A stretch of 64,000 nucleotides of DNA. Source: Prostheceraeus crozeri (taxonomy: Eukaryota; Platyhelminthes; Polycladida; Euryleptidae). This document shows, piece after piece, positions 11,985 to 24,394 of the stretch. The stretch is taken from assembly GCA_907163375.1 (NCBI GenBank), contig CAJQUW010013690.1, forward strand, positions 186,001-250,000, read 5' to 3'. The stretch's first letter is position 1. Each line of letters starts with the position of its first letter. The notes under the pieces were generated by a model, which searched no databases, was not told the DNA's origin, and was given only the letters and a program-made list of their open reading frames with translations. The translations under genes were made by a program, and so were the position numbers.

Positions 11985-12671
11985 ACCTTCACGAAAATTT
12001 TTCATGAAAACTCATGAAATTTAATGCGAAGTCATGAGATTTTTATGAGAGCTCATGAGGTTATGATGAGTTTCATGATATTCTCATGAGAAAATATTTA
12101 ACTCATGACGTTCTCATGATGCTTTGATGAGAATATAATGAGGGTTTTGTGAAAATAAGTTTATAAGCAGTAAGGCACGCATGCCGGCCGCAAAAGGAAA
12201 GAGTCATAAGAAAACTTATTCAATCGATAAGAATCTCCAAGTTTAGTCTATAAAGGATAAAAAGCAGCGATATAGAATATATCATAGACATCTGCAACAA
12301 TCTTCTCGAAATGATGCTTATATGATTTGACTTTACAATTAGATGTTCAATGCAAGACGTTGAAAATAGAAATATAATGCAATCACCGTTCAAATCCAAA
12401 ATTCAAAATAATAGCTCATTATTGCGAATACTGAAATAGTTTTGTGGACATGGCTAAGGCAACGTGGCCAGGCTAAGAAAACGTCAATAACTAAATGCTA
12501 GAAAAAATAATTCAAAAAAATGAAGAAGCAATTGTTAATTTTTATGAGATTTTTATGAGAAACTCATGAAATTTGATGAGATATTTTATGCAATAAAATA
12601 TTCACATGAAATTTCATGAGACATACATGGGAAAAATCTCATAGAAAATCATGAGGAATTTTCGCGAGGGC
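11985..12671. mobile_element. inverted-repeat element rich in TCATGA
   Basis: The left end (accttcacgaaaatttttcatga) and the complement of the right end (gccctcgcgaaaattcctcatga) form an imperfect inverted repeat of about 23 bp. Both subterminal zones, about 120 bp each, are dense in (t)catgag/ctcatga words separated by A/T. The middle, about 430 bp, shows no coding frame. It looks like a non-autonomous DNA transposon whose subterminal repeats could be transposase binding sites. No target duplication was recognised. Confidence 0.5.
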
Positions 12672-14008
12672 AATTATTGAAATGATGCTGATCCACATTT
12701 AATTTTTGTTTCAATTTACTTTAGTTAATGAGCATGCATCATTCTCATCCATGAATAGTCGCGGCGACATCCATCATTGAATTGTCCATCACTATAACTC
12801 CCTAATCCTTTTTTCTTTATGAATCCCTAATCGAACCCTCATCAGGCCAGACGTAGACAAATTGGCAACATTCGTATTTCAAGATTCAGTACAATTAACA
12901 CAAAAAACCAAGCTGAAGTATATTAAACTTCAAAGTATATTAATGGGTATTTTTGTTTATTGTTTTTTTCAGATGACACATTCGGATTCCTAAAATTATG
13001 ACTACGTCAAATCTCATGACTTTATGAAATCATGAAACTTCACTTATTCAGGCCAAGCGTTTACATTTTGTCAACATTGGTAACTTTAGATATTTTCTCA
13101 GTTATTATTCATCTATTTACACAGACTGCTTTACACAGTCATGGTCGTCGTCGAATCACGTACCTGTCAGAGACTGGCTGAAGTCACTGTATTCGAATAA
13201 TGGACGAATTTTCTCCCACAATAGCCACTTGCGGCGAATGAGCAGCTTGTGAAACACGGGAGTCAAATTGCATGGAAGGTCTTGTGCGAAAGAAGCCGTG
13301 TAATGCGGCATGATCCTCTGTATTTACGCTTCACACTATAGATAACACGCTACATAGCATGAGAATACCTTCAACAGTCAAATGACATGGCACTCTTGCT
13401 GGTGATTAAATAGGCCTAATTTTGCTTGGTATAGGCCCATTGAACAAGACGTCTTCACATTGTTGTTTTACCTCGAATTCTGAAACATTGGTGGGAAGAA
13501 TCCAACTTTTATTTTATTAACATGTTTGGCATATTGTTTAAGTTAGTGAGCTTAGAATAGACAATAAACGGTTATTGATGGTCATTTCAGGTCAATGTCG
13601 CTAGATTTTAAAAGAAATCAAACTATTGAAAGCTACAAAACGGCGTCATTTCGGGGGCGCAAGAGGGGGCGGTCCCCCCTTACTTTTTGACATTTTTCAT
13701 GATTTTGGTAATCTTGGCTGCTCTAGTCTTCTTCGTTGCTATCGGCAGATTCGCGACTGAGCTCAATCGCTGATTCTTTTTTATTTTGACTGCACAATCA
13801 TTGACCGCCCAAAGTTCTATGAATTTTCTCTCGGAAGAAAAATCAATCTAGTTGATAAAGGCTTATCCACATAGTGACATTGAAGAAGACTCCCAATGCT
13901 GAGCTGATTACAGCGCGAGAGGTGATTTAAACCAAAATGAAGAATGCAGCGACATGATTCAATTTTTGAAATATTGAATCAATTTTCCAGTGGTTTCAAA
14001 TAAATTTT
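12672..14008. other. intron sequence, few signals
   Basis: No gene was seen. At 13652..13680 a gggggcgc...gggggcggtcccccc stretch resembles the G/C-rich ends of some hAT elements and may belong to the hAT fragment just downstream. Confidence 0.5.
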
Positions 14009-14137
14009 GCAGCTGATAAAACTTATCCAGCTACAACTATGTCGAATGAGAGACACTTCTCAAACATAAAACGTGTAAATGATTTTTTGAAAGATTCCAT
14101 GGGACACGAACATTTGAATGTGATCTACTTATCATAG
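14009..14137 (+). mobile_element. hAT transposase C-terminal fragment
   Basis: Forty-odd codons ending in a stop encode PATTMSNERHFSNIKRVNDF and then LKDSMGHEHLNVIYL. This matches the hAT C-terminal dimerisation motif, typically L-P-x-S-x-x-x-E-R-x-F-S-x-L-K-x-x-K-x-x-x-R-S-T-M-x-x-x-R-L. No upstream DDE domain or zinc finger could be read, so only the tail of an old copy remains. The relation to the ZMYM-like hAT branch is a guess. Confidence 0.75.
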
Positions 14138-14563
14138 CCTGCTTAGACGAGGAGTGCGAAGTTATTGACATCGACGCGGTTATCGACGAATTCGTCACTT
14201 AGAAAAATTGTTTTCAATGTTCATATCCGCTCCAGTCCTTTACCTGCAAAGTTAGTTTGCATACGTGAGAAGACGTTGCTACTTTTCGCCACAAGAAGTT
14301 GCGTGGGAGATGACACTGAGTGTCAGATTTCTATGGTGGTATCCGTGACAGCTAGACCTATTGCTATGAGGCATTATTTCATTGATGCCGTCCCAGAATC
14401 ATAGCGCATTCACTAGCTTTTTCAAACGTCAATGATCCTTGAGCCTCGGCTGTACGACTCATTGATCAAAATCATTCTGATAATGTTGAGTAGTGTGATT
14501 GACATATTGAAGTGAAGTTGACTAGGGTCCGGGGACGGTTTCTTATTTTTTCATGAAGACAAC

Positions 14564-15190
14564 AATGCCATTTCGCTCTCCTGTCTAGATGTTGTAGACA
14601 TCATCAAAGTGCAACAGAAGCAATATAGTGTATAGAGAAATACGTTATTCTTTCATATTCCAATTATAACGTACTAACGAAGATTGATATATCAAGTCAT
14701 TGATAATTTTGTATATTTAAAAAAGCATCCGATGAATTTAAGTAAAGAAAGTAAATATAAAATGATAGCATAATGTATTATATTAAGCGCTTTCGATGAC
14801 TGTTATCAAAAGATAACGTCATGCAAAAGGATTCTAAATAATCTTGCAATGAAAGTTATAGACATTCAAATTACACAGCTATGAAAAGAGATTAAGTAAG
14901 TAAAAAAGGTGCATATGTACGAAAATCGAGAAATTATACTACAGGAAATTAACATAGATAAGATGAAAGCAAAAATGGTCTAAGTCCACGGCAGGAGTAA
15001 ATCACTAACATGATCTTTTATGATACATAATGAGGGCTTGAATCGTTTCAGTAAAATGGCTTCAATGATCCTACGAGCAACATGCTGCTCACTTCCACAG
15101 CATGCAGTGACAAAGAAATAGGACTCGATCTTGTGTCCGGAGAATTGATTGCAATCCCTGAGATGCTTGCATATGTAGCTGCTTCGATCT
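14564..15190 (-). mobile_element. Penelope-like element 3' remnant (GIY-YIG C-terminus)
   Basis: On minus, from about 15190 to 14980, the frame reads SSYICKHLRDCNQFSGHK, then EQHVARRIIEAILLKRFKPS, and then a stop. This is the pattern of the end of Penelope-family GIY-YIG domains: a K-H-x-x-x-C segment, R-x-x-x-E-A-x-L-I/L and K-P-x-L. The 3' part then continues about 370 bp to a possible hammerhead-like hairpin (14609..14564, stem gtcta/tagac). The element is fragmentary and probably old. Confidence 0.65.
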
Positions 15191-15599
15191 TTCGAGACTT
15201 TGAATCATGTTGCTGCCACTAGGGATAATGCCCTTTGATTCGGATACTAAGACATCTCGTTTTCCGACCAATATAACTGCATCCGAAATTGCATTTATAT
15301 TATTCGATTATATTACTCGTATATTATTATTATTATATCATTTGCTTAAGATAGCACACGAGTTTATTTTTATTTTCTTCACTCAAGATCATTTTGTAAT
15401 TCAGCAATATAAAGGCTATATTCAGTTGGTTGCACGTGGCCTATGGATATCAATCATGACACGATCAAAGTTCCAGTTGTTGCAATACTTGTATAATCTT
15501 CTAGAGAAAAATGAAAGTTAACAAAACAATCATGCTTCTACTGAACGATTTACGTAAAAACTAAGCAGAAAAATATGTCTTCACACATAGAGCAAGGAT

Positions 15600-16375
15600 G
15601 TAGGTAGAGTGTCGACTCAAAGAAGTGTCTATATACAGTGAAAATTTTACATGAAAAGATTCAGTTTTTACGGAGATTACGTTCCTGTGATTCAAAAATT
15701 ATCTGAGCAGTTCTTAAAAAGCTATATTTTTGCAAATTTTTATACTCCCGACATGAAGCCAGTCATTTATAAGTAGTATGAAACAAGTAGGATATCAATA
15801 GGAATGAATATTTGCTAACAAGCAGCTTAATCAAGCGGAAAGTAAGCTGACAACCAAGGAAATTTTATGAACTGCATTACAATACAAGTCCCTACAAGTC
15901 TTCAAGGAAAAGTTGAGATCTTATTGAGAGCTACTTGGCTGAGATGTCATGTTTTCAATTCAATTTTCAGCGGCATGATTTCATGATTCACAAGGCGTCA
16001 TCCTTGAATCTGAATAGTAATATGAATCCATTAACATCTTTTAAAGTTCATTTTGATCATTTTCTATGTTTACGATGCTGTTTTGCTCTTTCAGTGGCAG
16101 TTTGTCTCATTAAAATAAAGCTGAGCTTTTAGCAATGGTAACCCATCGAATTGCTATATTTTAACAAACTATATTGCCTCCCCAAGTTGTCATGACATGC
16201 AGGATTTGTGGAATACTATTCTTTATTCTGTATTGCTATCATAATCAGTCAAATTCGTGTACATTTCTCCAAAAGTGTGAAAATTTGCATATCTCACAGG
16301 TGGTACTGAGTCTCGACTCAAGTTCATTCAATAGAATCGAAACTGTATACAAATTGGGGATTTAATGAATGCTGA
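15600..16375 (+). repeat. family D dispersed repeat, copy 1
   Basis: This begins taggtagagtgtcgactcaa and shares collinear blocks with 63451..64000 (for example gtagtatgaaacaagt-ggat) and with 24395..26655. It is non-coding as far as I can read. The three copies differ at roughly one base in five, so they are old. No terminal repeats were recognised, so the element class is unknown. Confidence 0.75.
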
Positions 16376-19300
16376 GTTGTTACTCTATCTAATATACTTA
16401 CTCTATGTCTTCACATCTTCACGCGACTTCGACAATACTCAATTGACATTGCTAAAAGACGGAATTCGATACTATTGAGCACTCAACTAACTGATCACGT
16501 AAATTCATCTGCAAACCGACCCGAAGTCTGAAGATGCTCAACGTCAAAATCATCTGCGCCTGCTGCGGGTGCATGTTCATATAAAGCAACCGCTTGTTCC
16601 CGTCACCGACGTTGAGAATAAATAACCTCTGTCCCTATCGTGCATGACTGGCTTTGGAATGAAATGTCAGTAAATGTAAATAGCATGATATTTTATTTTT
16701 AGCTAAATTTTTTGATTGGCATTGGCGGCAACATTAATATCCAGGCCCGTACGCATGATGGGAAAGCAAGTTTTTGTGTGAAATAAACAAAATGGAGTAA
16801 ATCACCAGTATTAAAATAATAATGAATCATAAACAGTAATCCTACGTATAGAACTGTACGTTAGTCCTAGTTTGCATAGTATTTTTGTATATTCATTTAT
16901 ATAAAAGCATCCACAATATCTATCTATCTATCATGGATAAGCATTCATTCACTATGATGTGTAATTCATTGTCAATTTCTGAAAAAATGTTGCTGACAAA
17001 ATGTAGATAGTTGGCCAACAGAGACTTACGGCCGCGAAAGCTTCACGCGAAAATTTGCCGCTTTTCAGTATTTGTAGCTTTGTCCAAAATAAGCAATAAA
17101 TGACAGGTTTTCACATCGTCTTTGTACTAAATCAATACCCCTCCCTAAGAACTCTCAGAAAAAATGTGTGATCTTGATTCTTGAAGTGTATATTTAAAAT
17201 ACAAAATCCTCCCGACCGGCCCTCGGCGTCCTGCGCCTTCTGAGATCGATGTAGGTCAAGTTGTCAGCAGATGTCAAGGTTTATATAAAAGTCAATTATG
17301 GCTCGCAATCTTCTGCGAATTTCACGCCGCGCAGCAGAATTCTCGAGTTCTATTCCCCTTCCAGTTTCATCGGCTGATGTGGTTCAATCGTCTTCAAAGT
17401 ACGGATCTGTGTTCTCGTAACTACATTGCCTAAAACGCAGATCCTGCCTATTGATCAATGAAATGACTCCTTTACGAGACGAAGCTGATGGGAGATAATA
17501 TAAAATAGCTATTAAAACGTTGTACGCTAGCCAATAGGTCAAAAGACGTACATGTATATCAGGTTAAAAATCTAACTCTATATGAAGCATATCCTCTAAG
17601 CAATACAATCAATCAATGCATATCATTGTATTAACAGGGGGAAATTACTGCGACTGCAAATGCATTAAGAAATGCAAATTAATAAGTCATATATCAAGAT
17701 GCACGAAAAAAATTATTGAGCTTACTCAGCGAGTTAATTCCGTCCAACTGAGGTTGTAAGAATTGTCTCTTCAATTTATCCTAGTATTTAACGGTATTTA
17801 CTATCCTAGCGCTCATGCACCTGGTTCTCCTTACCAATGGATGAAGACGATCAGGTCTGCTAGTCATCATACTGTATCAACTTGTTAAAATTAATGTCAA
17901 AGTAATGCCGGACGTGACACATTTTATTAATCCCGAGAGAAATGAAGTTTGGTTGAAAAGATAAATGAGAAATTTAATCCTTAACTAGAGAGAATAATTT
18001 AACAGATTCTTATTCAAGAAATAAATGAAATGAACCACAGACAAGATTGGAACTTAAATGTCAACAATGGGCTATCCGAGGTCATCAGCAGAGACTAGGG
18101 TCGGGCGATCGTGTTTCGGTCCCTCACCTCTGAACACTCAAAACCACCCTAGCGGGACCCTGCACAAAGGCAGCCTCAATCCGGAGTTAATTCTTTGTAT
18201 AATGAAAGTCGTGACAATAAATGTAAAATATAGTAAGAATTTCCATCAAATCAATCGTTATTAATCAGTGATCCAAATCAGAATAAATATTAAAATAAAT
18301 GATTGTCTAGCATTTGTTTAACTGAGTAGCAATCGAATTTCAATATAACTTCTCAGTGCTTTGTAATGTCTCTGAGCGGCCTGCTTAAGTTCAAATCTTC
18401 CTTTTTAATAAAATCTTCTTCGTGTGTAGAGATACGACCATATCGCAAAACTTGGATCGCAAAGACTTGATCACCGATCTTATGAGGAATCGTACTATCC
18501 GGAAAAGTCAACAATTTACGGGGAAATTAAAATCATCTACCTTGTGGTACACGGAAGTTTTTAAGCCATCATCTGAGATTTCTAATTTTACATCCAGACA
18601 CCCCACACACTTATCGTAAAATGCCTAGATATTATCAATATGCGAAAAATCATTATATAATCATTAGAAGATTGAAAACGGGGAAACAAGATTGCTAATT
18701 ATGTGGTGAGGCAATTTTTCATCCTCATTCTTCTAATAAGGTTTAACTGATTATCTTATTAATTAAAAATTACACAATTCTACAATTAAGGTGCTTTTGC
18801 ATCTATAATTGATTTAATATTGCATGCAATATATTTTCGAAGTGGGAAAATATCTTGCAATGTCTTCGAGTTCGATGCTAACTTTTCTAGATGAGCATTA
18901 TCATCGGTATTTTGTTCGCTAATATCCACGTACATGTATTGAAGTTCACATTAAAATGGATATCACGATTCTGGTCAAATTCCTTTAGAACTTCAAATGT
19001 AGAATCAACACCTAAAATTTCATTCTAAATTAACATGCCACTGGTGAAATCTTGAGAGTTATCGATTCATATATTGGAGTTGAAGTGAAGTTATAAACAT
19101 CAAGCGTTTAATCAAGTGAGAAAGAAGGTCGACTTTTTCTGATCTCCGAATTCTCCACTTTTCGCTCTCTTAATAAGCACAGGAGCCGTGTTGAGTGTGA
19201 TATCTAGTTCTGAGTGACGGACGAAAATGACTTTACTCACGTGATAACAACGTGACAAACAAGTAGTTTGCTATTTTGTGCAATATGTTGGTCGATAACG

Positions 19301-19479
19301 AAGAAAAAAGGCAAAGAGAGATTGAAGACGAAGCATATATGAATGTAATACAGCAATAATTAGAAAAAGAAGGAAAGACTATGTTGTTAGATGCCACTAC
19401 GAATGACATTGCTTTATGAAAATCAGCTTCGATGAAAACTGCAATAATTGACATTCTATGTCATGAACCTTGACGATAG
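16376..19479. other. intron sequence, nothing firmly recognised
   Basis: No exon or transposon was recognised. A G+C-richer patch at about 18075..18190 might be a SINE body scrap, but it lacks tRNA boxes. Confidence 0.5.
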
Positions 19480-19728
19480 CTTGAAATCATTGCTCGAAAT
19501 TAGAAAAATAAAAATGTGTCCCTTGTTTATACTCGGAAGCACAATCGGCGATATGCCTTTCTTCCATGTAGCCGAGTTCCACTTATCCCACTCTCATTCT
19601 TTCGTGCTGAGTATTTTGCAAGAATGCAAAGTGGACCTATTTTAAAACTCCTAGGTTTGACACGATCTAGATTTGAACCAAGGTCTCCCGGACGCAGAGC
19701 GAGCACTCTACCACAAGGCCACAGTGCC
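19480..19728 (-). mobile_element. tRNA-derived SINE, family S2
   Basis: On minus the head reads ggcactgtggccttgtggta with an A box (gtggtagagtgctcg) and a B box (ggttcaaatc). It is followed by a body with caaacctaggagttttaaaa and aaatactcagca. Both are typical of a SINE type widespread in marine invertebrates. It differs from the S1 SINEs of this window. The 3' limit is uncertain. Confidence 0.7.
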
Positions 19729-20149
19729 GAAATATCTGGAAAATATGAAACAGGGTCTGGCTTTTACAGTGAGGATCATTAAAAGTGGACCACCTATGTT
19801 TTAATGCAAATATGGCGTGCTGAGGCAGACGCATGTTTTAAAAGATAATGCAAAAAATGCCTATCTGCCGTAAATCGTTTATTTGCTTTTGCATTCGTTA
19901 TCTTTTTTGAATATAAATTGCTGTCTATTGGTCGGACAATTATAATCGTGCAATGACATCTAAGCGCATTACGCATGATTTGAAAATAGGAATAATATCC
20001 ACTTTTAGAGGACACAAATGCACACGTTAGTGTCCCAGGAATTTTGCATTGATGTCCAATAGAAGTGGATACTATTGATATTCTAACCCAATGAAGGTGA
20101 GATCTATGGCGATGTCTCCAAGCAATGATTCCTAAGTGACAATCTAAGA

Positions 20150-20245
20150 CTATTCATAGCATTTGAGGGCAACAATGCGCACATTTTGAGGGCGCGCAAG
20201 CGCCTGAGAAATGTGCGCATTGTTGCCCGAAAATGCTATGAATAG
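20150..20245. repeat. long hairpin in the recombinase element's left end
   Basis: Arms of about 38 nt (ctattcatagcattt...gcaacaatgcgcacattt and its complement) are nearly perfect and surround a G+C-rich loop of about 20 nt. A smaller hairpin (cagcggaca...tgtccgctg) occupies the matching place at the right end, 22057..22099. Another (tatccactt...aagtggata) lies just outside the left end, at 19996..20072. Confidence 0.85.
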
Positions 20246-20534
20246 TAATATTGTCCTGAATCAAACTATGTAACAAAAATCGTGGAACAAGGTGCACAAA
20301 AATCGGGCATACAATCACTAAATAGTCCATAGATGTAGTCTATCTAGTATCTACCCCAATACTACATCTATGAAATAGTCATAGATAAAGATATATGATA
20401 TCCATGCAAGTCCATGTATTCGTAGTCATGCTGTCGGAGTCGGACGTAGCAGGAACGTCCCTGGACGTAATAACTAATAGCCTGATCACTTTGTCAAATA
20501 TACCAAATGGTTATCCGGAGCGACAACTGATGAA

Positions 20535-21848
20535 TTGAACTGGATTATACATCAGTCAAGTGATAGATATATATCCGAGATCAGTGATAGCTTTTTGCAA
20601 TTCTTAAATGAGGAAAATTCTGAGGAAATAACACCTGACATAATAGAAGAATTGAATAATCTAAAAAGAGAATGTGTACCACAATCATCACTAAAGCAAA
20701 TGAACAACGAAATATCTCGTTTCACTAAATTCCTTTCCGATAAAAAGCTTTCAACTGAGATACTGAAAGTACCACCAGCCATTTTGGACATGTACTTGAG
20801 ATATTATTATTCAAACTTGAGAACCAAAGACGGACAATTTTATGCTCCGAAAACGCTTATCTCTGCTAGAGCTTCTATTCATTGATATTTCCAGTTAAAT
20901 CGTCCTGCCGTCAATATCATTGAAGATTCTATGTTTTCTCAATAAAACAGAATGTTCAAAAACGATAATTGCTAAATTCAAAAATTCTGGTCAAAGGAAA
21001 AAGGAAAGTTATCCTGTCATCGAAAAGAAGGATATGGAATCAATACGCTCATATTTTAATCGTTCTTCTCCTACCATTCTCCAGCAGGAAATCATTTTCA
21101 ATATGATCTGCTACTTTGGTCTACGTGGTCGAGAAACTCTTCCTCACTTGACGAAGGACAGTTTTGAGGTCAAAACCAGCTCCTCGGGCAGAAGTTCTTG
21201 ACAATAAATCATGAAATGCTATCGAAAAATGCAAAGGCCTCATTGCGAGCTACAGAGTATGAAGACATCAAGCAGTATAGAATGTATGAAAACAAAGATA
21301 ATCCACAGGAGTGCCCATTGATCTGTTGGGATACCTACATCAACATAATCTCCGAATCTCCGTTCCTATTTCCGAAACCTTCAAACATGAAACATCACAG
21401 AAGGACAAACTAGTTTTGTCCTAGACAGGTGCTGGGCAAGAACTCAATCGACAATTTGATGTCCGATTTATCGAAAACAATGGCACTATCAAAAAGATTT
21501 TCAAATCGCTGCATTAGAGTGACCATTATAACCTCCCTTAAGGAGCATGGATACTCAAATGTCCAGATTAGCAGCATAAGCGGACACAAAAACTCACATA
21601 GCGATGATAAATATTTCAGAAGACGACGGGATGAAGACCTGGAAGACATGGCCGATTCTTTGCAGTTGGAATCTTCTACCAGGGCTACTTCGGTTCATAT
21701 TGAGAAAGTTACAAGGAAGGCGCGTATCATAACGGTAGCTTGCGATGGATCGACTGCAGATGGAAACCTTAGAGAACCTTCGCGCAATGTTTCAGAAGTA
21801 TATTTCAATGGACGTTTTGAAAACTGCTCCTTTAATGTGTTTAAATAA
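20535..21848 (+). pseudogene. Crypton-like tyrosine recombinase, broken
   Basis: The reading is split over several frames, with about three breaks. The N-terminal part is helical (SSLKQMNNEISRFTKFL, then PPAILDMYLRYYYSNL and DGQFYAPKTLISARASIH), as in the SAM-like core-binding domain of animal Cryptons and the DUF3504 proteins derived from them. The catalytic part shows FGLRGRETLPHLTKDSF (box I arginine), then CIRVTIITSLKEHGYSNVQI and SSISGHKN, ending SDDKYFRRR with the candidate nucleophile tyrosine. No reverse transcriptase or capsid gene is seen between the terminal repeats, which argues against a DIRS-type retroelement. Cryptons cut and rejoin DNA through a tyrosine-phosphate bond. Confidence 0.75.
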
Positions 21849-22139
21849 TGTTGTCAATTTTGTGACATGCCCAACTCGTACATGCCCTATGTTTACACAC
21901 ATGCTTTCATAGATATCTTTTTCACCAAAGTATTAGTTTTCAATGAACAGAATACCTGCACTAGAATTTCGATTGTTCCACGATTTTAGTCAACAATATC
22001 ATAGTTTGATTCAGGACAATAATGCAGTTTTCAACCAAATGCAATTTCTATGTAATTCAGCGGACAATAATGTCAAATACGGCATTAGTGTCCGCTGATT
22101 GATGTGGAAATCGGCATAATCTTCATCTTCATTGGGTTA

Positions 22140-23559
22140 CAAAATGTTAGAGTTCCTTCAGTCCTGTTTTATTAATTCTACATCGTCATCGCTGGGCAAG
22201 ATCGACATTCTTATACCTCATCCTCAATACCTGCATTAACTTATACCGGTCACCTTACAATAGTTCTACAACACTTTTTTTTAATCTTGCACCTTAACTT
22301 CACCGTTAACATTTTTAGTTGTTTATAAATTTTGAATCATGGCAAGCTTTTTATTGGTGACATACAGACAAGAAGAATTGCATTGAAGAATAAGTTGAGA
22401 TTCAGATGCGACCTTTCATGGTTGACTGCGGCCTTCGTGACAGAAGAGACTGCTGAATGAGTAATATTGAAAATGTGCAAGAATTATAATATGGGTTTAT
22501 ACGTGTAATACGTTAAAAAAGAATGATAATTTCGTTTGGGAAATCAATACTTTGACAATACTCTTTTCTCAAGAGAATAGAAATCACGTGACTCAGTGGC
22601 AAATCACATGAGATGGTGAAGAAATAGAAAGCTGACAATGTGAAACTATAAAAAGAAATCTTAAGAAATAGATAGCTGACAATGTGAGAGTAAAAAAGGA
22701 ATCTTTTAAAAGTACACTGAAGAAAAGAAATATATTCATCTTATTTGATCCATATGCGCTTCACTCTTTTGACGATAATTGTTTGCCGTTTATTTAAGTC
22801 GCATGTTTTGTTGGCATATGCTGTTGAATGTGAAGTTTGTTGTACTCTGAATGGGACGGTAAGGACGAATACAGCGACATACCTACCTGCCAACAGCGTG
22901 CGAAATGTTTGTCTTGAAGTTTCTTTATCTTCTAGATTTGTGGATTTTGTAGAAGTGCTTTATAGAGCTAATATGTGTTTAAACTTCATGTGCGCGTAGA
23001 ACTGCAAGTGGTCGTAATGGGTCAATTTTTAAAGGAGCTATGTCACATTTACTTCCCTAATACAATAGATCCTCTAATAATCTGCATTACTCTTCTAAAT
23101 ATATATATGAAATATATTCTGAATTTGCTGGTGCTGCGAATTTATTTGATCTCACGACTTCAATTGTGATTTTCTACTAAAATTCATGCACTCAAATTTG
23201 TATTGTGTATGCTTTGTCTACAGACAAGTTAGCGCTTGTTGTACTTATTGCTTTATGACCCCATTGTCACGTTCATTTTGCTATATAATACTAAAATAAA
23301 TCTCCGAGAACCGCCGATGCCAAGTTACAAATGGCTTTTGTTCTAGATACTTCCTACATTTGATATTCTTCTGTAGGCCGACATGTTGTGTGATCACTTA
23401 ATTAAACACACATATTTGAACAAATTTGAGCACTTTAGCTGGGCAATGTACATGACCTACGTGTGTGAGACTAGGGCCCTCTGTACGGACATGAAGTGTG
23501 CCTTATGAGAACAATGAGAGTGGTGAAGTGGGTGTGCAAGATCATTGAGAGGCAGAAGG
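22140..23559. other. intron sequence, nothing recognised
   Basis: No supported features. A pair of near-identical 'agctgacaatgtga' words at about 22632 and 22673 is a short local duplication only. Confidence 0.5.
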
Positions 23560-23589
23560 TGGAACGAGTTAACTCGTTGGAGCACTCCC

Positions 23590-23860
23590 GGTGTTGCGAT
23601 ATTCAGTTTCCCTCAGTTTTATTTTCCGATCGGAAATTGTAATCTTGGCTTTATATTCCTATTAGGAAAAAGAGACCTCGGATGACTTTGACAAACTTTT
23701 TTTAAACCAGCAAAGCCAATAGGAAAATGAAAGAGACTAGGAAAATAAAACAGGGTACAAGGAGCATGGTCAAAATTTCCGATCAGAAAATATAACCAAG
23801 CTTAGATTTTCCGGTAGGAAACTGAAACAGAGGAAGAGCGAGTATCGTAACACCTGCAAC
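23590..23860. repeat. imperfect inverted repeat
   Basis: The left arm (ggtgttgcgatattcagttt, then ttttccgatcggaaat) matches the complement of the right arm (ggtgttacgatactcgctct, then tttctgatcggaaatt). It may be a decayed MITE. It is non-coding. Confidence 0.5.
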
Positions 23861-23951
23861 CCGATGCAAGGCAAAACCATGTTTTTGATCATGCATTTTG
23901 CCGACAGCCAGCAGACATGATCACGGAATGAATTCACAAAAGATCGGTGTG

Positions 23952-24366
23952 TTGCACGTGTGCATACGAGTTATGATCATAGAAATATCTTATCGAAGTG
24001 GAAATGAATAACGAGACAACGTAAATGGATATACCCTAACACATTACTACTTTTATAGACTTGAAAGTAAGAAATAAAAATCGCTAAAAGGGCGACGAAA
24101 GTCAAAAAGTCTCAGTCCAGGTAGATCCAACATAGCGATCAACTCTATTGACATTTATGTTTTCTCGACCAGAGGGCCTCTTTAAAAAGATACTTATTAC
24201 AATGCATTTCCATATCTCAAGGAGGCCCTCACGACGATCTGCCTGGTCTGAAACTTTTTGACTTCTGTCGTTCTTTTTCCTTTATTTTACTACTTACTTT
24301 CAAATCTTTAGTTTTTATATCTCACTTGGATGTTTCTATGATTCTCACTTGCATGCACACTTGTAG
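23952..24366. mobile_element. foldback MITE
   Basis: Inverted arms run inward from gtgtgcatacgagttatgat on the left and the complement of gtgtgcatgcaagtgagaat on the right. They continue through ttgaaagtaag and gtcaaaaagt-tcag-ccagg to agggcct near the centre. Most of the length can fold into one imperfect stem. No coding frame. Confidence 0.65.
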
Positions 24367-24394
24367 CCATAGAATAAGCACAGTATACATAGCA

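Larger units (their letters stand above)
20084..22139 (+). mobile_element. Crypton-type tyrosine recombinase element with terminal inverted repeats
   Basis: The outer ends are inverted: aacccaatgaaggtga on the left and the complement of aacccaatgaagatga on the right. A second inverted pair (tattgtcctgaatcaaacta, then atcgtggaacaa) lies at 20252..20293 and 21973..22024. Each subterminal zone also holds a hairpin. Between the ends lies a recombinase gene, 20535..21848. Confidence 0.7.

Noticed and set aside
14564-14609. Fully hammerhead-like motif at the second Penelope remnant
   Set aside because: One stem (gtcta/tagac) is present, but the GAAA does not follow it directly and no stem I was found; kept only as a hint in the remnant's entry.
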